A stretch of DNA of 64,000 nt from Aliiglaciecola sp041538045 (GCF_041538045.1 NZ_JBGOSE010000005.1:186001-250000); one strand, 5' to 3'. Numbered from the stretch's first letter, positions 37,732-47,694 are shown. Translations and numbers: made by a program. Notes: generated from the letters alone by a model not told the origin.

Positions 37732-38823
37732 ATGCAAGATAAGTATTATTCAACGCCGCTTCATGGCGTTGAATGTTTTTTACCTGATGCTACTTGCAAT
37801 GGTAACAAGACTAACACCTCTGAATTGGCTGTTGAACTCGCATTTGATGCTATTAGCATTGAGGCTAATCAACAACCTATATGGACATTAAAAGATCAAG
37901 GATTGAGATACCTCTCTGAGCTAACTCTCTACCCCTACTTGTGTTCCCCATTTGATTCTGAAGTTAATAATGAACTTGTAACTGTGCAAACTCAGGGAAT
38001 AACTGAAAACCCTAAACCGAATAAATTGTCGTCATCAAGTTACATACTTAATGTTGATTGCGAAGGTAAAGGGCGCTTTTTAATTGAGCCGAATAAAATA
38101 ACCATTGATTGGGATGAAGGTACATCGTCTTCCCATTATTTCCAAACCCTAGCATTAGCCTTGTGGTTGGAAACTCAACATGTACCTTGTATCCATGCAA
38201 ATGCACTAAAACACGGGGAAAAAACCTTTGCATTAGTGGCAAATAGCGGCACCGGAAAATCAACGTTAAGTGCAACGTTAAAACAAGGTGGATGTGAATG
38301 GTTAACTGATGATATGATCGCGATGCATCAAATTGGTGCGCATGATACGTCCCGCAGTGCACCAAAAGTTTACCCTAGCTGGCCTATTGCTCGCATGTGG
38401 CCAGACTCGGTGGAAAATGCACTCGGTAAAGAAGTATCAGAACTGAAAAAAGTGCATAATCGTTTTGAAAAGCGCTTAATTGAAATGCCCGAATTAAGCG
38501 AGGAAAGTAAAAATTCTTCAGAACTTTCAGTCATATATATTCTTAATAGAACTGTAATAGATAACCCCGATAATACCCAGGCTTGTAAAATTGAAACTAT
38601 CAATTCAAGTCAGGCATTAATCTTGCTGTTACAAAACAGTATATTGGGTAATGCCTACTCGGCATTGAAGCTAGAAAGCGACAGAATACGCCAACTGTCC
38701 ACTTTGGTTCAAACCACCAAAGTAAAAAAAATCACTTACTCTAGTGGTAAGGAAAATTTGGATTTCGTACGTAAGGCTATTTTTGAAGACTTGGATAACC
38801 TCCAACCTCATTCAACTTCTTAA
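37732..38823 (+). CDS. HPr-kinase-like protein, putative lasso-peptide tailoring kinase
   Basis: The protein (363 residues from the ATG at 37732; an in-frame TTG 24 bases earlier is possible) has the HPrK/P-type nucleotide site ANSGTGKSTLSATL and the acidic WLTDDMI segment after it. HPrK-like enzymes occur beside lasso precursors, as in the paeninodin system, where the kinase phosphorylates the precursor's C-terminal Ser. Here the precursor ends in Phe-Thr-Gly, so the target would be a Thr or Ser elsewhere, or the role differs. It follows the precursor gene by 67 bases. Confidence 0.8.
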   Translation: MQDKYYSTPLHGVECFLPDATCNGNKTNTSELAVELAFDAISIEANQQPIWTLKDQGLRYLSELTLYPYLCSPFDSEVNNELVTVQTQGITENPKPNKLSSSSYILNVDCEGKGRFLIEPNKITIDWDEGTSSSHYFQTLALALWLETQHVPCIHANALKHGEKTFALVANSGTGKSTLSATLKQGGCEWLTDDMIAMHQIGAHDTSRSAPKVYPSWPIARMWPDSVENALGKEVSELKKVHNRFEKRLIEMPELSEESKNSSELSVIYILNRTVIDNPDNTQACKIETINSSQALILLLQNSILGNAYSALKLESDRIRQLSTLVQTTKVKKITYSSGKENLDFVRKAIFEDLDNLQPHSTS

Positions 38824-38843
38824 AAAGTAAGGGAACTAGATAA

Positions 38844-40247
38844 ATGAACATGCAAAGAGGTATGGTTAAAAACAATACCAACAAGTTTGCAGCGGCTTAT
38901 CGACTTGTTGATGTAGTAGTCATTCAGTTTGCTCTATTCTGCGCGGTATTGGCCTATGGCTTAAATTATTCAAAAGATTATTTTACTCTATCTCTTATCG
39001 GCTCGGTGAGTTTTGCCTTAGTTGCCGAATCTTTTGCTTTATATCGTTCTTGGCGTGCCGGCTTTTTTAAACAAATCGTATTTTACACTTTTCTGTGTTG
39101 GTCGTGTGCCTGCTTGTTGATTCTTGCCTATCTGTTTTTCTTTAAAATAGCCGAAGATTACTCACGTTTTGCTTTAGCTATTTGGTTCACTATGGCCTTT
39201 ATGGCTTTAGTGGGCTGGCGCATTATGTTTCAGTTGTTCCTGCACAATATGCGCCGTAAAGGTTACAACACCCGCAGCATTGCCATTTTTGGTTTGTCTG
39301 AAAAAGGCATACGTTTAGCTAACGAAGTGATGAAAAGTCCTGAAACCGGTTATCGTTTATCTGCAGTATTTGATGATCGTGCCCCAGATCGCTTAGATGA
39401 CGATTACCACTACTTGCTTCACGGTAACGTAGAAAAAGGTATTGACTGTGCTAAGCGAGGATTATACGACGTTATCTATATTGCCTTACCCATTAAAGCT
39501 CAGCATCGCATACAAGAAATGCTCTATCAATTAGGGGATACCACAGCTAACGTACACGTTGTCCCTGATTTATTTATGTATTGCCTAATGCACGGTGAAA
39601 TGTCTCATGTAGGTGGCGTACAAACCATCAGCGTGTACGACAACCCTATGCAAGGTGGTATCGCAATAGTTAAACGCTTAGAAGATATTTTACTCTCCAC
39701 CGCTATTCTTAGCCTAATAGCCATTCCAATGTTAGCAATAGCAGCGGCGGTAAAACTCACTTCCAAAGGGCCAATTATTTTTAAGCAAGACCGTTATGGC
39801 CTAAACGGTAAAAAAATCAAGGTATGGAAGTTCCGCTCTATGACGGTAACGGAAAACTCCGACAATGTGGTTCAAGCTAAAAAAGGTGACAGCCGCATTA
39901 CCAAAGTTGGTTCATTTTTACGCAGAACATCACTAGACGAATTACCGCAATTTATTAATGTGCTAAAAGGCGACATGTCGGTAATTGGCCCACGCCCCCA
40001 CGCGGTAAAACACAATGAAGAATACCGCAAACTCGTAGACTACTACATGCTCCGCCACAAAGTAAAACCTGGCATAACTGGCTGGGCACAAGTTAACGGT
40101 TGGCGCGGTGAAACTGACACAGTAGATAAAATGAAAATGCGCATCGAATACGATCTGGAATACATTCGTAACTGGTCACTATGGATGGATTTTAAAATTG
40201 TCATTTTTACCGTGTTCCGCAGTTTTAATGACAAGAATGCGTATTAA
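38844..40247 (+). CDS. Undecaprenyl-phosphate glycosylphosphotransferase starting exopolysaccharide synthesis
   Basis: The 467-residue inner-membrane enzyme has four to five N-terminal helices, a CoA-binding-like middle domain (SIAIFGLSEKGIRLANE) and the C-terminal bacterial sugar-transferase domain (KQDRYGLNGKKIKVWKFRSM, RRTSLDELPQFINVL, KPGITGWAQVNGWRGET). It moves a hexose-1-phosphate, commonly glucose, to undecaprenyl phosphate as the first step of polymer synthesis (WcaJ-like). It begins the plus-strand half of the exopolysaccharide locus, 20 bases after the lasso kinase gene. Confidence 0.92.
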   Translation: MNMQRGMVKNNTNKFAAAYRLVDVVVIQFALFCAVLAYGLNYSKDYFTLSLIGSVSFALVAESFALYRSWRAGFFKQIVFYTFLCWSCACLLILAYLFFFKIAEDYSRFALAIWFTMAFMALVGWRIMFQLFLHNMRRKGYNTRSIAIFGLSEKGIRLANEVMKSPETGYRLSAVFDDRAPDRLDDDYHYLLHGNVEKGIDCAKRGLYDVIYIALPIKAQHRIQEMLYQLGDTTANVHVVPDLFMYCLMHGEMSHVGGVQTISVYDNPMQGGIAIVKRLEDILLSTAILSLIAIPMLAIAAAVKLTSKGPIIFKQDRYGLNGKKIKVWKFRSMTVTENSDNVVQAKKGDSRITKVGSFLRRTSLDELPQFINVLKGDMSVIGPRPHAVKHNEEYRKLVDYYMLRHKVKPGITGWAQVNGWRGETDTVDKMKMRIEYDLEYIRNWSLWMDFKIVIFTVFRSFNDKNAY

Positions 40248-40354
40248 AAGTGTATTTTAATTCAGTTTATTAAGCACTTCACATACAAGTGTTCCAAAAT
40301 AATTAAACTCGAGACTTAACCTTTAGAGTCAAGTTTTAGCTAAAACGAGAAGTA

Positions 40355-41764
40355 ATGAAACTAAAATTAGAGTCATCTTCACCATTTTGGGTGTTAGCAA
40401 ATTACTCAGTTTCTAAATCATTAATGGCAGCTAAGTTTTTCATGGCAGCTAGCTTTTTAGGACCTGAACTTATGGGAGTCGCGGGTTTACTTTTAATAAT
40501 TTATGCAATCTCTGAAGCACTTACTGAATTTGGTTTAATTCATGCGATTATTCAGTCTGACAAAGAGCCTTTGAATGTAGATTTAGATAGCGTTTGGTGG
40601 TCTCTTTCCTTGCGTGGAGCGTGCTTAGCATTTTTTCTTATTATCTTTGGGTACTTGTACCCAATAGATGAAAAATATAGTTGTAGTTTTATCGTGTCTG
40701 CAATACTAATTGGTTTTTCGGCTCTATCTAAATCAATGTATAGTCCAAATTTCTATAAGGCTCAAAGAAGACGTTCTTTTAACAAAATATTCGCTCATGG
40801 TGTTGTTGGAGGGTTAACCGATATCTGTTTCACCGTTTACTTTCTAATTTCTTCTTTTGAAGTAATTAGCCTTTTTATAGGATTATTTTCTTCTGAATTA
40901 ATTAAATTACTATCTTCGTATTTTCTTTTTGGCGATGATACTAGGGCAATTGCTAGAATTAAAAGCCCTGTTTTTAACATCAAAAAATATGTTCATTTTA
41001 GCAAATGGATTTGGTTGGGTAATTGTAACAATTTAATTTTAAATCAATCTGACAAACTATTAACTGGCACACTACTAGGTGTTCAACAGTTGGGGTTATA
41101 CCAGATGAGCAATAGAGTCGCTCAACTTTGTATTTCTGATGTATCAATGGCTTTTGGGCAATATCTGTTCCCAACTTTTTCGCGATTGAATAGTAAGCCT
41201 AAAAGTGAGCTTTATACGTACTTCTCGAGAAGTATTTGTTTAATGATGCTTTTTGCCTTTGGAAGTGCTACAAGTTTGGTGTTTTTTGCTAATTTACTTC
41301 CTGTAATACTAGGGCAAGAATGGCAAGGAAGTGTCTTACTCTTACAGATTTTATCAATTAGCATGTCAATTGGTGCATTAATCTCAGTTCTAGTAGCTTT
41401 TTTAAGAGCGATAGGTCATCCGAAATTTGTTACGATTGCCTCATTTTTTCAATTAATTGTCTTTTTACCTTCCATGTCAATTTTGGGTTATCTATATGGG
41501 ATTATTGGCATTGCGGTAAGTACGATTATCAGTACTGCAACGTGTTTACTTACTTTATTTTATCTTTCACCTGTACCCACTTATGAAACATTTAGGGCAT
41601 TTCGCTTATATTTTAAACCAGTATTAGGTTACAGTTTGGTTTATTCAGTTATTTATCTATTTAAAGAAAGTATTACGGCAATAGTTTTGGGAATTATAAA
41701 TTTAGGTGTTCTTGCTTTGTGTACCTTTATAATAGAGAAAAAGAAAAATGAAAGTACTTATTAA
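40355..41764 (+). CDS. Polysaccharide flippase (Wzx-like)
   Basis: The 469-residue protein is highly hydrophobic with about 12-14 membrane segments and has the polysaccharide-transport family look (FLGPELMGVAGLLLIIYAISE, LNQSDKLLTGTLLGVQQLGLYQ). It would flip undecaprenyl-linked repeat units across the inner membrane. The sequence is AT-rich compared with the core genes. Its end overlaps the next gene by 17 bases. Confidence 0.85.
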   Translation: MKLKLESSSPFWVLANYSVSKSLMAAKFFMAASFLGPELMGVAGLLLIIYAISEALTEFGLIHAIIQSDKEPLNVDLDSVWWSLSLRGACLAFFLIIFGYLYPIDEKYSCSFIVSAILIGFSALSKSMYSPNFYKAQRRRSFNKIFAHGVVGGLTDICFTVYFLISSFEVISLFIGLFSSELIKLLSSYFLFGDDTRAIARIKSPVFNIKKYVHFSKWIWLGNCNNLILNQSDKLLTGTLLGVQQLGLYQMSNRVAQLCISDVSMAFGQYLFPTFSRLNSKPKSELYTYFSRSICLMMLFAFGSATSLVFFANLLPVILGQEWQGSVLLLQILSISMSIGALISVLVAFLRAIGHPKFVTIASFFQLIVFLPSMSILGYLYGIIGIAVSTIISTATCLLTLFYLSPVPTYETFRAFRLYFKPVLGYSLVYSVIYLFKESITAIVLGIINLGVLALCTFIIEKKKNESTY

Positions 41765-42542
41765 TTTTGCAGATAAAAAATTCTTAAATAAGCAGCGGCA
41801 AAACTCTTTATCTGCTAAGTGGTTTGGTGGGTTTGACAAGGTAATTGAGTATTCGCCTACCGATATAGAAAAAGAATTTTTGGATTCTAACAAAAAGATT
41901 TTTGAGCAAGGAAGAGGGTTCGGTTATTGGCTCTGGAAACCTTATTTTATTCAAAAAGCTTTGGAACAAGTAAATGACGGCGACTACATTTTTTATTGTG
42001 ACTCAGGGTCTGTTTTTATCAATAGTATTGATTATTTAATTGCTGAAATGAAAGAATCAAATCAAGATGTTATGCTTTTTGAAACACCATTAATTGAGTT
42101 TGAATGGACAAATCACTATGTATTCGAGAAACTAAATGCAACTTCCGACAAATACCGATTGACAAATCAGATACTCGCAACTTTTATTTTAATAAAAAAA
42201 TCTCAACAATCCGTTCAGTTCATAAATAAATATTTAGAATTATGTTGTGATGAATTGCTTCTGACTGATATATACACTAAAAAAGATAAATGTAATATAG
42301 ATCACAGGCATGATCAGTCGATTCTGAGTGTTTTAGCAAAGAAATTAGGAATAATACCTTCAAAAGATCCGTCCGATTATGGGAAGTTTCCGCAGCGTTA
42401 CCTGTCTACGAATAGATTGTTCAGGATAAATAAAAGTGACGATAGCTACCCAGTAGTCATTCTTTCAAATAGAAAGCAAAATTACTTAATCTATGGGATT
42501 AAATATTTCTTACGTTGTTTGATTTCTAAACGTAACTATTGA
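41748..42542 (+). CDS. Putative GT-A-fold glycosyltransferase
   Basis: The 264-residue protein is not firmly recognised. It has a DxD-like acidic site in DGDYIFYCDSGSVF and the segment GFGYWLWKPYFIQKAL, seen in glycosyltransferase-like proteins of surface polysaccharide loci. No membrane helices or signal peptide. It overlaps the flippase gene and precedes the polymerase by 7 bases, so it is part of the same operon. The sugar is unknown. Confidence 0.65.
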   Translation: MKVLINFADKKFLNKQRQNSLSAKWFGGFDKVIEYSPTDIEKEFLDSNKKIFEQGRGFGYWLWKPYFIQKALEQVNDGDYIFYCDSGSVFINSIDYLIAEMKESNQDVMLFETPLIEFEWTNHYVFEKLNATSDKYRLTNQILATFILIKKSQQSVQFINKYLELCCDELLLTDIYTKKDKCNIDHRHDQSILSVLAKKLGIIPSKDPSDYGKFPQRYLSTNRLFRINKSDDSYPVVILSNRKQNYLIYGIKYFLRCLISKRNY

Positions 42543-42549
42543 GCTTCAC

Positions 42550-43860
42550 ATGTATAAAATAGAAAAATTTTTCATATATTTATATCTAATACCATTCGCT
42601 TTAGATTTTAAAGGAGCAGAGGAAGGAGGATCTAATATTCAATTTCTTTTGCTAGGAGTAGTATTGCTCTCTGGTGCTTTTCTTCTATTTCATTTTGTTA
42701 AACTAAAATCAACTAGAAGGTTGCCAAAAAGTATTGCTATTATAATATTTTTGTGGTGGGGGTTTTTGATTAGTTCGGTTTTTACTGCTGTTTTCAATGA
42801 AGTTCCCATGGGTAATTATATAAGGATTATACTACCTTATTTTCTAACTGGCCTTAGTATACTTATTGTATTACAAATGTATTTAAAAGGTAGGGATTTA
42901 GGCTTTTTACTCACACCAATTCTGTGGACAGTTTGTATATCCGTAGTGTGGACTGCCCTCTATGCAATATTTATATTGAAAATTCCCATTGCAACTATGC
43001 GCTATCAAATATTAAGCCCTTTACTCATCACCTTAATTGGATATGCTATAGCGCAAATTATAGAGATGAAAAAGGTGTCTAAGTTTACTATTACTATACT
43101 TTCAGTTTGTACGGTATTAATAGTGCTAAGCGTTACTAGATCGACTCTAGTATCGATTGCTTTCATGATTTTATTTGTAATTATAGCAGCACCACTTAAT
43201 GAAAGATTGCAGCTTTTCAAGAAGTTCATTTTAACGTTAAAACCGTTAATCTTAGTCTTAGTTATCTCAATACCGGCGATTTCGATATTTAGAGAAAATT
43301 CATTTAATGAGTGGAGAGAGCGATTATTTACACAGCGAGAATCTTTAGGGGTAGATGTAACTACGGTTACTCGCTTGGCTGAATATAGTGGGCAATTAGA
43401 CTTATTATTTGAAACAAATGCTACTGCATTGCTAGGAAGAGGTGTTGGTTCTGTTTACGTTTGGGATAGTGACTACTTTAATACTATTTCGATGGTTATA
43501 GATATCAACCTTTTAAGTCATCAAACATATTGGGCCAATGGCCACTCTTTATGGGTCTATTCTCTCTATAGTGGTGGATTGTTGTTTGGTTGGTTGGTTC
43601 CTTTTTGTGCATTATATTCTCTAGTTTTAAGCTTTAAAAATATAAGAAAAAAATTTACATTTGGTCATTTGGAAAACAGTACAACAATAGTGTTTTTTTG
43701 CCTTATCAATGTTGCAATATTTAGTGCTACATTTACAGCAAATCCTCTAGGTGTGAGGCTTGTTGGAGTGATATATGGTTTAGGGATTGGACTTTCTATA
43801 TTGTATTTTCAACAAACAAAGGAAATTTTAAGAGTTAAAGATGCGAACCAAAAATACTGA
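42550..43860 (+). CDS. O-antigen/exopolysaccharide polymerase (Wzy-like)
   Basis: A 436-residue protein with about 11-12 membrane helices and a large loop around residues 250-330 (WRERLFTQRESLGVDVTTVTR, GVGSVYVWDSDYF), the topology of Wzy polymerases. Sequence identity within the family is low, so the call rests on topology and context. It would join flipped repeat units in the periplasm. Overlaps the next gene by 20 bases. Confidence 0.78.
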   Translation: MYKIEKFFIYLYLIPFALDFKGAEEGGSNIQFLLLGVVLLSGAFLLFHFVKLKSTRRLPKSIAIIIFLWWGFLISSVFTAVFNEVPMGNYIRIILPYFLTGLSILIVLQMYLKGRDLGFLLTPILWTVCISVVWTALYAIFILKIPIATMRYQILSPLLITLIGYAIAQIIEMKKVSKFTITILSVCTVLIVLSVTRSTLVSIAFMILFVIIAAPLNERLQLFKKFILTLKPLILVLVISIPAISIFRENSFNEWRERLFTQRESLGVDVTTVTRLAEYSGQLDLLFETNATALLGRGVGSVYVWDSDYFNTISMVIDINLLSHQTYWANGHSLWVYSLYSGGLLFGWLVPFCALYSLVLSFKNIRKKFTFGHLENSTTIVFFCLINVAIFSATFTANPLGVRLVGVIYGLGIGLSILYFQQTKEILRVKDANQKY

Positions 43861-44839
43861 AATTAAGAATAAGAAAAATTTTATTTTTTACTCTAAATAT
43901 GAATCCGGGCATCGGAGAGAATACATTGAATATACAGGATCCTATTTGGGTGGAATTCGGGGTAGTCTATGGAAAGGTTGTTTTAGCGTTAAACCATTTC
44001 TGTTCTTGATGCTAGAAGAGTCACCGATTTTATTTTTCTTGATATCAAATTTAAGGTCAATATTAAAACTAAAAACTGTAGGTTTGGTGTTTAGAGCTAA
44101 AGAATGCTTAATTTCAAAAAGTGTTAAACATAAAATTAAGAAAAGGCTACTTACGTATCTAAAATCAAGCAAATATATTACTACTTACTCTATTGTTCCT
44201 TTTTATGTATGTGAGCAAATAAAAGAAGTTTGTGATGATTGGGTTTATGATTTTCAATTTTATGATTTAGAATATTTACTGTCTTTAGGTAATTGTAATC
44301 AAAAGGAAAAATTTAGTAGAAAGCTTTCAGAAAACGCGAAAAATCGACAAATAATTTGTGCAATTGGAAAGCAAGATTGCCAAAAAGGTTTCGATACCTT
44401 TATGTTCAATTACATAAATTGTAAGGAGTTAAGGGAAAAGTACTTATTTATTTCTGGCGGTAAAATAGATAGGAAGTCTATAGATTCGAAATTAATAAGG
44501 CAGTTTGAACTGGCTGGCGGTATAGTATTTGACCGTAGAGTGACAGATTCAGAATTAATAAGCATGTATGAAGTCTCAAATTATGTTTGGGCTTGTTATT
44601 CTCCAGAATACGACCAATCTTCAGGTATTTTAGGGCGAGCCCTGCAATTCAAAAAGAAAGTTATAGTTCGGAAAGGGTCTGTTTCGGAGCAAATTTGTGA
44701 GAATTTGAATGCCAACTACATAGCACTACCTGAAAATTCCGATATTTTATTAAGTAAATTGGAAACGATAAACAGTACAACTAAACCACTAAACTTCCTG
44801 AACCCAAGAAATCAAAAATTAATCGACAATTTAATGTAA
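43841..44839 (+). CDS. GT4-like glycosyltransferase
   Basis: The 332-residue AT-rich gene encodes a GT-B-type protein without membrane segments. The C-terminal half has a plausible nucleotide-sugar region (ICAIGKQDCQKGFDTF, VTDSELISMYEVSNYVWACYSPEYDQSSGILGRA split over 236-268). The N-terminal half is not recognised. It probably adds one sugar of the repeat unit on the cytoplasmic side. Confidence 0.68.
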   Translation: MRTKNTEIKNKKNFIFYSKYESGHRREYIEYTGSYLGGIRGSLWKGCFSVKPFLFLMLEESPILFFLISNLRSILKLKTVGLVFRAKECLISKSVKHKIKKRLLTYLKSSKYITTYSIVPFYVCEQIKEVCDDWVYDFQFYDLEYLLSLGNCNQKEKFSRKLSENAKNRQIICAIGKQDCQKGFDTFMFNYINCKELREKYLFISGGKIDRKSIDSKLIRQFELAGGIVFDRRVTDSELISMYEVSNYVWACYSPEYDQSSGILGRALQFKKKVIVRKGSVSEQICENLNANYIALPENSDILLSKLETINSTTKPLNFLNPRNQKLIDNLM

Positions 44840-44975
44840 ATTTTAAAAAATAAAAAGCTATAAAGGAAAGAGTGTACCGTTGAGTTGAACTGTATCAACA
44901 CTCTAAAAGTATGAACAAAGAAATGAATGTTTTCAGCCATATATTAGATGAATGTTTAGGTAGAAGGAATTTTAG

Positions 44976-46046
44976 GTGAAAGCAAAAGGTGACTTGAATA
45001 AAATCTTAGTTGTACAAGAAATATTACCATCTTACAGAGTTCCCATTTTTAACGAATTGGCACGATTAAACAATGGTTCTGTAACTGTTCTCTCTTCAAA
45101 AACAGATTTGAGTTTTGGGAAAAATAACCCAAATAATATGCAGTTTAAACATGTCGAAACAGAGTGGAAAAAATTTCTATTCAAGTTTAAGTTTTCTAGC
45201 ACTGTATTTTACGAACGTTCGAAATGTGACATTGTACTCCATGTGGCAGACTTTAAATTTATTAGCTTATGGCTGATGCTAATAGTGAACGTATTCTCCC
45301 CCAAAAGATTGTTTATGCACGGTCAAGGCGGGTATAAAAATAATAGTATTCTATCTAGTTTGATTTACAGTGTTACTATTGCCTTATCAAATGGGTATAT
45401 TTGCTATACTGATTACTCAAGAAACGCACTTCTAAAAAAATTACCTTCAATCCTCCATAAAAAAGTTACAGTTTGCGAAAATACTCTATCAGTATCCCCA
45501 GTGAGTTCAATTAATGATTTTAATACAAAATCCATTTTTTATATCGGTAGAATTAGGAGTGGGTGTAACTTGGAGTTTTTGCTTGAAGCTACTCGTCTCG
45601 CTAAATTACGAATAGAACTAATAGGTGCAGTAAATGACGAGTATAGACGTAAACTCGAGTTAAAATATCAAGGTGTCGTTAAGTTTCATGGAGCTGTTTT
45701 TACAGAAGAAAGGCAAAAGGAAATTGCTAAGGGGTGTATCGCTGGAGTTTATGGGGGAGATGCAGGTTTAAGTGTAGTTCACTATATGTCTTTAGGCCTA
45801 CCGGTAATCGTTCATGGACAAATTTCCAAACATATGGGCCCTGAACCAAGTTATGTTGAAAATGAAGTTAATGGGTTGATTTTTGAAAGAGGGAATTTAA
45901 ATTCTTTAGTTGAAAAAATGAATATGGTTGCTAACGATAAAAGACTTAATATTCGACTAGCAAACGCAGCATTAAAGACATTTAATAATCTAAGTAGACC
46001 AAGTATGGCGGAAAAATTTGACCGTATTATAAGTGAAAGCAAATGA
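44976..46046 (+). CDS. GT4-family glycosyltransferase
   Basis: A 356-residue GT-B-fold enzyme: N-terminal ILPSYRVPIFNELARLNNG, and C-terminal FYIGRIRSGCNLEFLLEA and GVYGGDAGLSVVHYMSLGLP typical of GT4 donor-binding halves. The start is GTG with GAAGGA upstream. It overlaps the next gene by 4 bases (ATGA). A 136-base AT-rich gap with a small inverted repeat (AGAGTGT ... ACACTCT) precedes it. Confidence 0.8.
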   Translation: MKAKGDLNKILVVQEILPSYRVPIFNELARLNNGSVTVLSSKTDLSFGKNNPNNMQFKHVETEWKKFLFKFKFSSTVFYERSKCDIVLHVADFKFISLWLMLIVNVFSPKRLFMHGQGGYKNNSILSSLIYSVTIALSNGYICYTDYSRNALLKKLPSILHKKVTVCENTLSVSPVSSINDFNTKSIFYIGRIRSGCNLEFLLEATRLAKLRIELIGAVNDEYRRKLELKYQGVVKFHGAVFTEERQKEIAKGCIAGVYGGDAGLSVVHYMSLGLPVIVHGQISKHMGPEPSYVENEVNGLIFERGNLNSLVEKMNMVANDKRLNIRLANAALKTFNNLSRPSMAEKFDRIISESK

Positions 46047-47131
46047 TTTTTTTAGTAGATTTACCTAAACCAGTACATGGAATGTCAAACGTCAATTTAG
46101 CAATGCTTAATTATGCTAAGAAACAAAACTTAGCGCCAAAAGTAATCAATACAGTCCCTTCGTATGCTGCGCATATATTTCCAAGTCGTGGATGGAAAGT
46201 TGTTAAATCGTTGCATACTATATATTGCTTAATTGAGCTTTTTATTATTTTGACATTTTCAAAAAAACGTTCCATCTATAGAGCAATAAATGGGGGGGCA
46301 GGTAAGTATTTTGATATTCTATATCTTAAATTGGGGAAGTTATTTAATTGTAAATTTTATATTCATCATCACTCTTTTAATTATTTGAATGATTTTGATG
46401 AAAGTTTTGAAAAGCTTAATAAGTTAATCGGAAAAGATGCTAGACACTTTGTTTTGGGGCAAAAAATGGCCGATTTACTAAGTAAGCTTTACAATATCTC
46501 ACCCAATCAAATATCGATTGTTTCAAATCTTACTTTTTTTCAAAAAGAATCAATCCAAAACAAACAATTAGAAGCAAATAAAAGGCTTGTTATTGGACAT
46601 TTGGCTAATTTATGTGCAGAAAAAGGTATCAAAGAATTCATTAATATATGCGAAGAGTTAACACATAGAAATGTGGATTTTATAGCCAAAATTGCCGGTC
46701 CTTTTGCCGATGAATTAAGTCAGGTGATAGTTAATTCTGCTTGTGAAAAATATAATAATATTAGCTATTTAGGGCCGCTATACGAGGAGAGTAAAGTGAA
46801 GTTTTACCAATCGTTAGATTGCTTTATTTTTCCATCCCATTACAAAAATGAAGCAGAGCCTCTTGTTCTTTATGAGGCAGCAGCATCTGGTGCTTTCATC
46901 ATGGGAAGTGAGAGAGGGTGTATGCGTGATTCAATATCGAAATTACAAGGTTATTCCTGCAGCGAAAACGAGAATCTGGTTTGTAAGTTTTCTGACGAAA
47001 TTGTTAAAAGAATGAAAGAGTCAGGTTTCTCTTTGAGCATAAAGCATGATAGAAAGTTAACTTTTGAACAGTTACAAGTTAAAGCAGAAAGTAACCTAGT
47101 AAATATATTTCAAGAATTAACAAAAATATGA
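46043..47131 (+). CDS. GT4-family glycosyltransferase
   Basis: The 362-residue protein opens MIFLVDLPKPVHGMSNVNLA, a GT4 acceptor-side motif, and has IGHLANLCAEKGIKEFINI and FIFPSHYKNEAEPLVLYEAAASG with the E-x7-E nucleotide-sugar contact. It is coupled by 4-base overlaps to the genes on both sides, so it is co-expressed with them for repeat-unit assembly. Confidence 0.82.
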   Translation: MIFLVDLPKPVHGMSNVNLAMLNYAKKQNLAPKVINTVPSYAAHIFPSRGWKVVKSLHTIYCLIELFIILTFSKKRSIYRAINGGAGKYFDILYLKLGKLFNCKFYIHHHSFNYLNDFDESFEKLNKLIGKDARHFVLGQKMADLLSKLYNISPNQISIVSNLTFFQKESIQNKQLEANKRLVIGHLANLCAEKGIKEFINICEELTHRNVDFIAKIAGPFADELSQVIVNSACEKYNNISYLGPLYEESKVKFYQSLDCFIFPSHYKNEAEPLVLYEAAASGAFIMGSERGCMRDSISKLQGYSCSENENLVCKFSDEIVKRMKESGFSLSIKHDRKLTFEQLQVKAESNLVNIFQELTKI

Positions 47132-47694
47132 ACTATCAAAATCTAAATAAATTCAAAATCCCTGAAAATTTTAGAGGGAAAAATGCAATTACAGTACAAC
47201 TATGGTGGATTATACAATCCACTCTTTTTGCATGTTCTCCCCAATTTATGTATGGATGGCGTAATTTTTTGCTTCGAGCATTTGGTGCAAAAATTGGAAA
47301 AGGTGTGATCATTAGACCAAGTGTTAAAATTACTTATCCTTGGAAATTAACTATCGGGGATTATGCCTGGGTTGGTGATGAAGCAGAGCTTTATACACTA
47401 GGCGAAATTACAATTGGTAATAATGCTGTGGTTTCGCAAAAGTGCTATCTCTGTACAGGTTCCCATGACTTTGAGGTAGAAACCTTTGATATCTACGCTA
47501 AACCTATAGTGATTGAGCCCGAAGTTTGGTTAGCAACGGATGTATTTGTTGCTCCTGGGATAACTATTAGTGAAGGGGCATTAGTTGGTGCCCGAAGCTC
47601 AGTTTTTGAAGATATGCCAAGGGGAATGATTTGCTTAGGTTATCCAGCAAAACCAGTTAAAAAGAGACAAGTAAGGAACACGCTAAATAGCTAA
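47128..47694 (+). CDS. WcaF-like hexapeptide-repeat O-acetyltransferase
   Basis: The 188-residue protein has the left-handed beta-helix pattern of acyltransferases (GAKIGKGVIIRPSVKITYPW, then VGDEAELYTLGEITIGNNAVVSQKCYLCTGSHDF split over 86-119) with the catalytic His in TGSHDF. WcaF-type enzymes acetylate a sugar of colanic-acid-like polymers using acetyl-CoA. It ends the first plus-strand transcription block. Confidence 0.88.
   Translation: MNYQNLNKFKIPENFRGKNAITVQLWWIIQSTLFACSPQFMYGWRNFLLRAFGAKIGKGVIIRPSVKITYPWKLTIGDYAWVGDEAELYTLGEITIGNNAVVSQKCYLCTGSHDFEVETFDIYAKPIVIEPEVWLATDVFVAPGITISEGALVGARSSVFEDMPRGMICLGYPAKPVKKRQVRNTLNS

Noticed and set aside
44886..44978. A possible 22-codon ORF (MNKEMNVFSHILDE...) before the GT4 gene at 44976
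   Set aside because: Too short, no ribosome site of note and no leader-like motif; probably chance in an AT-rich gap.
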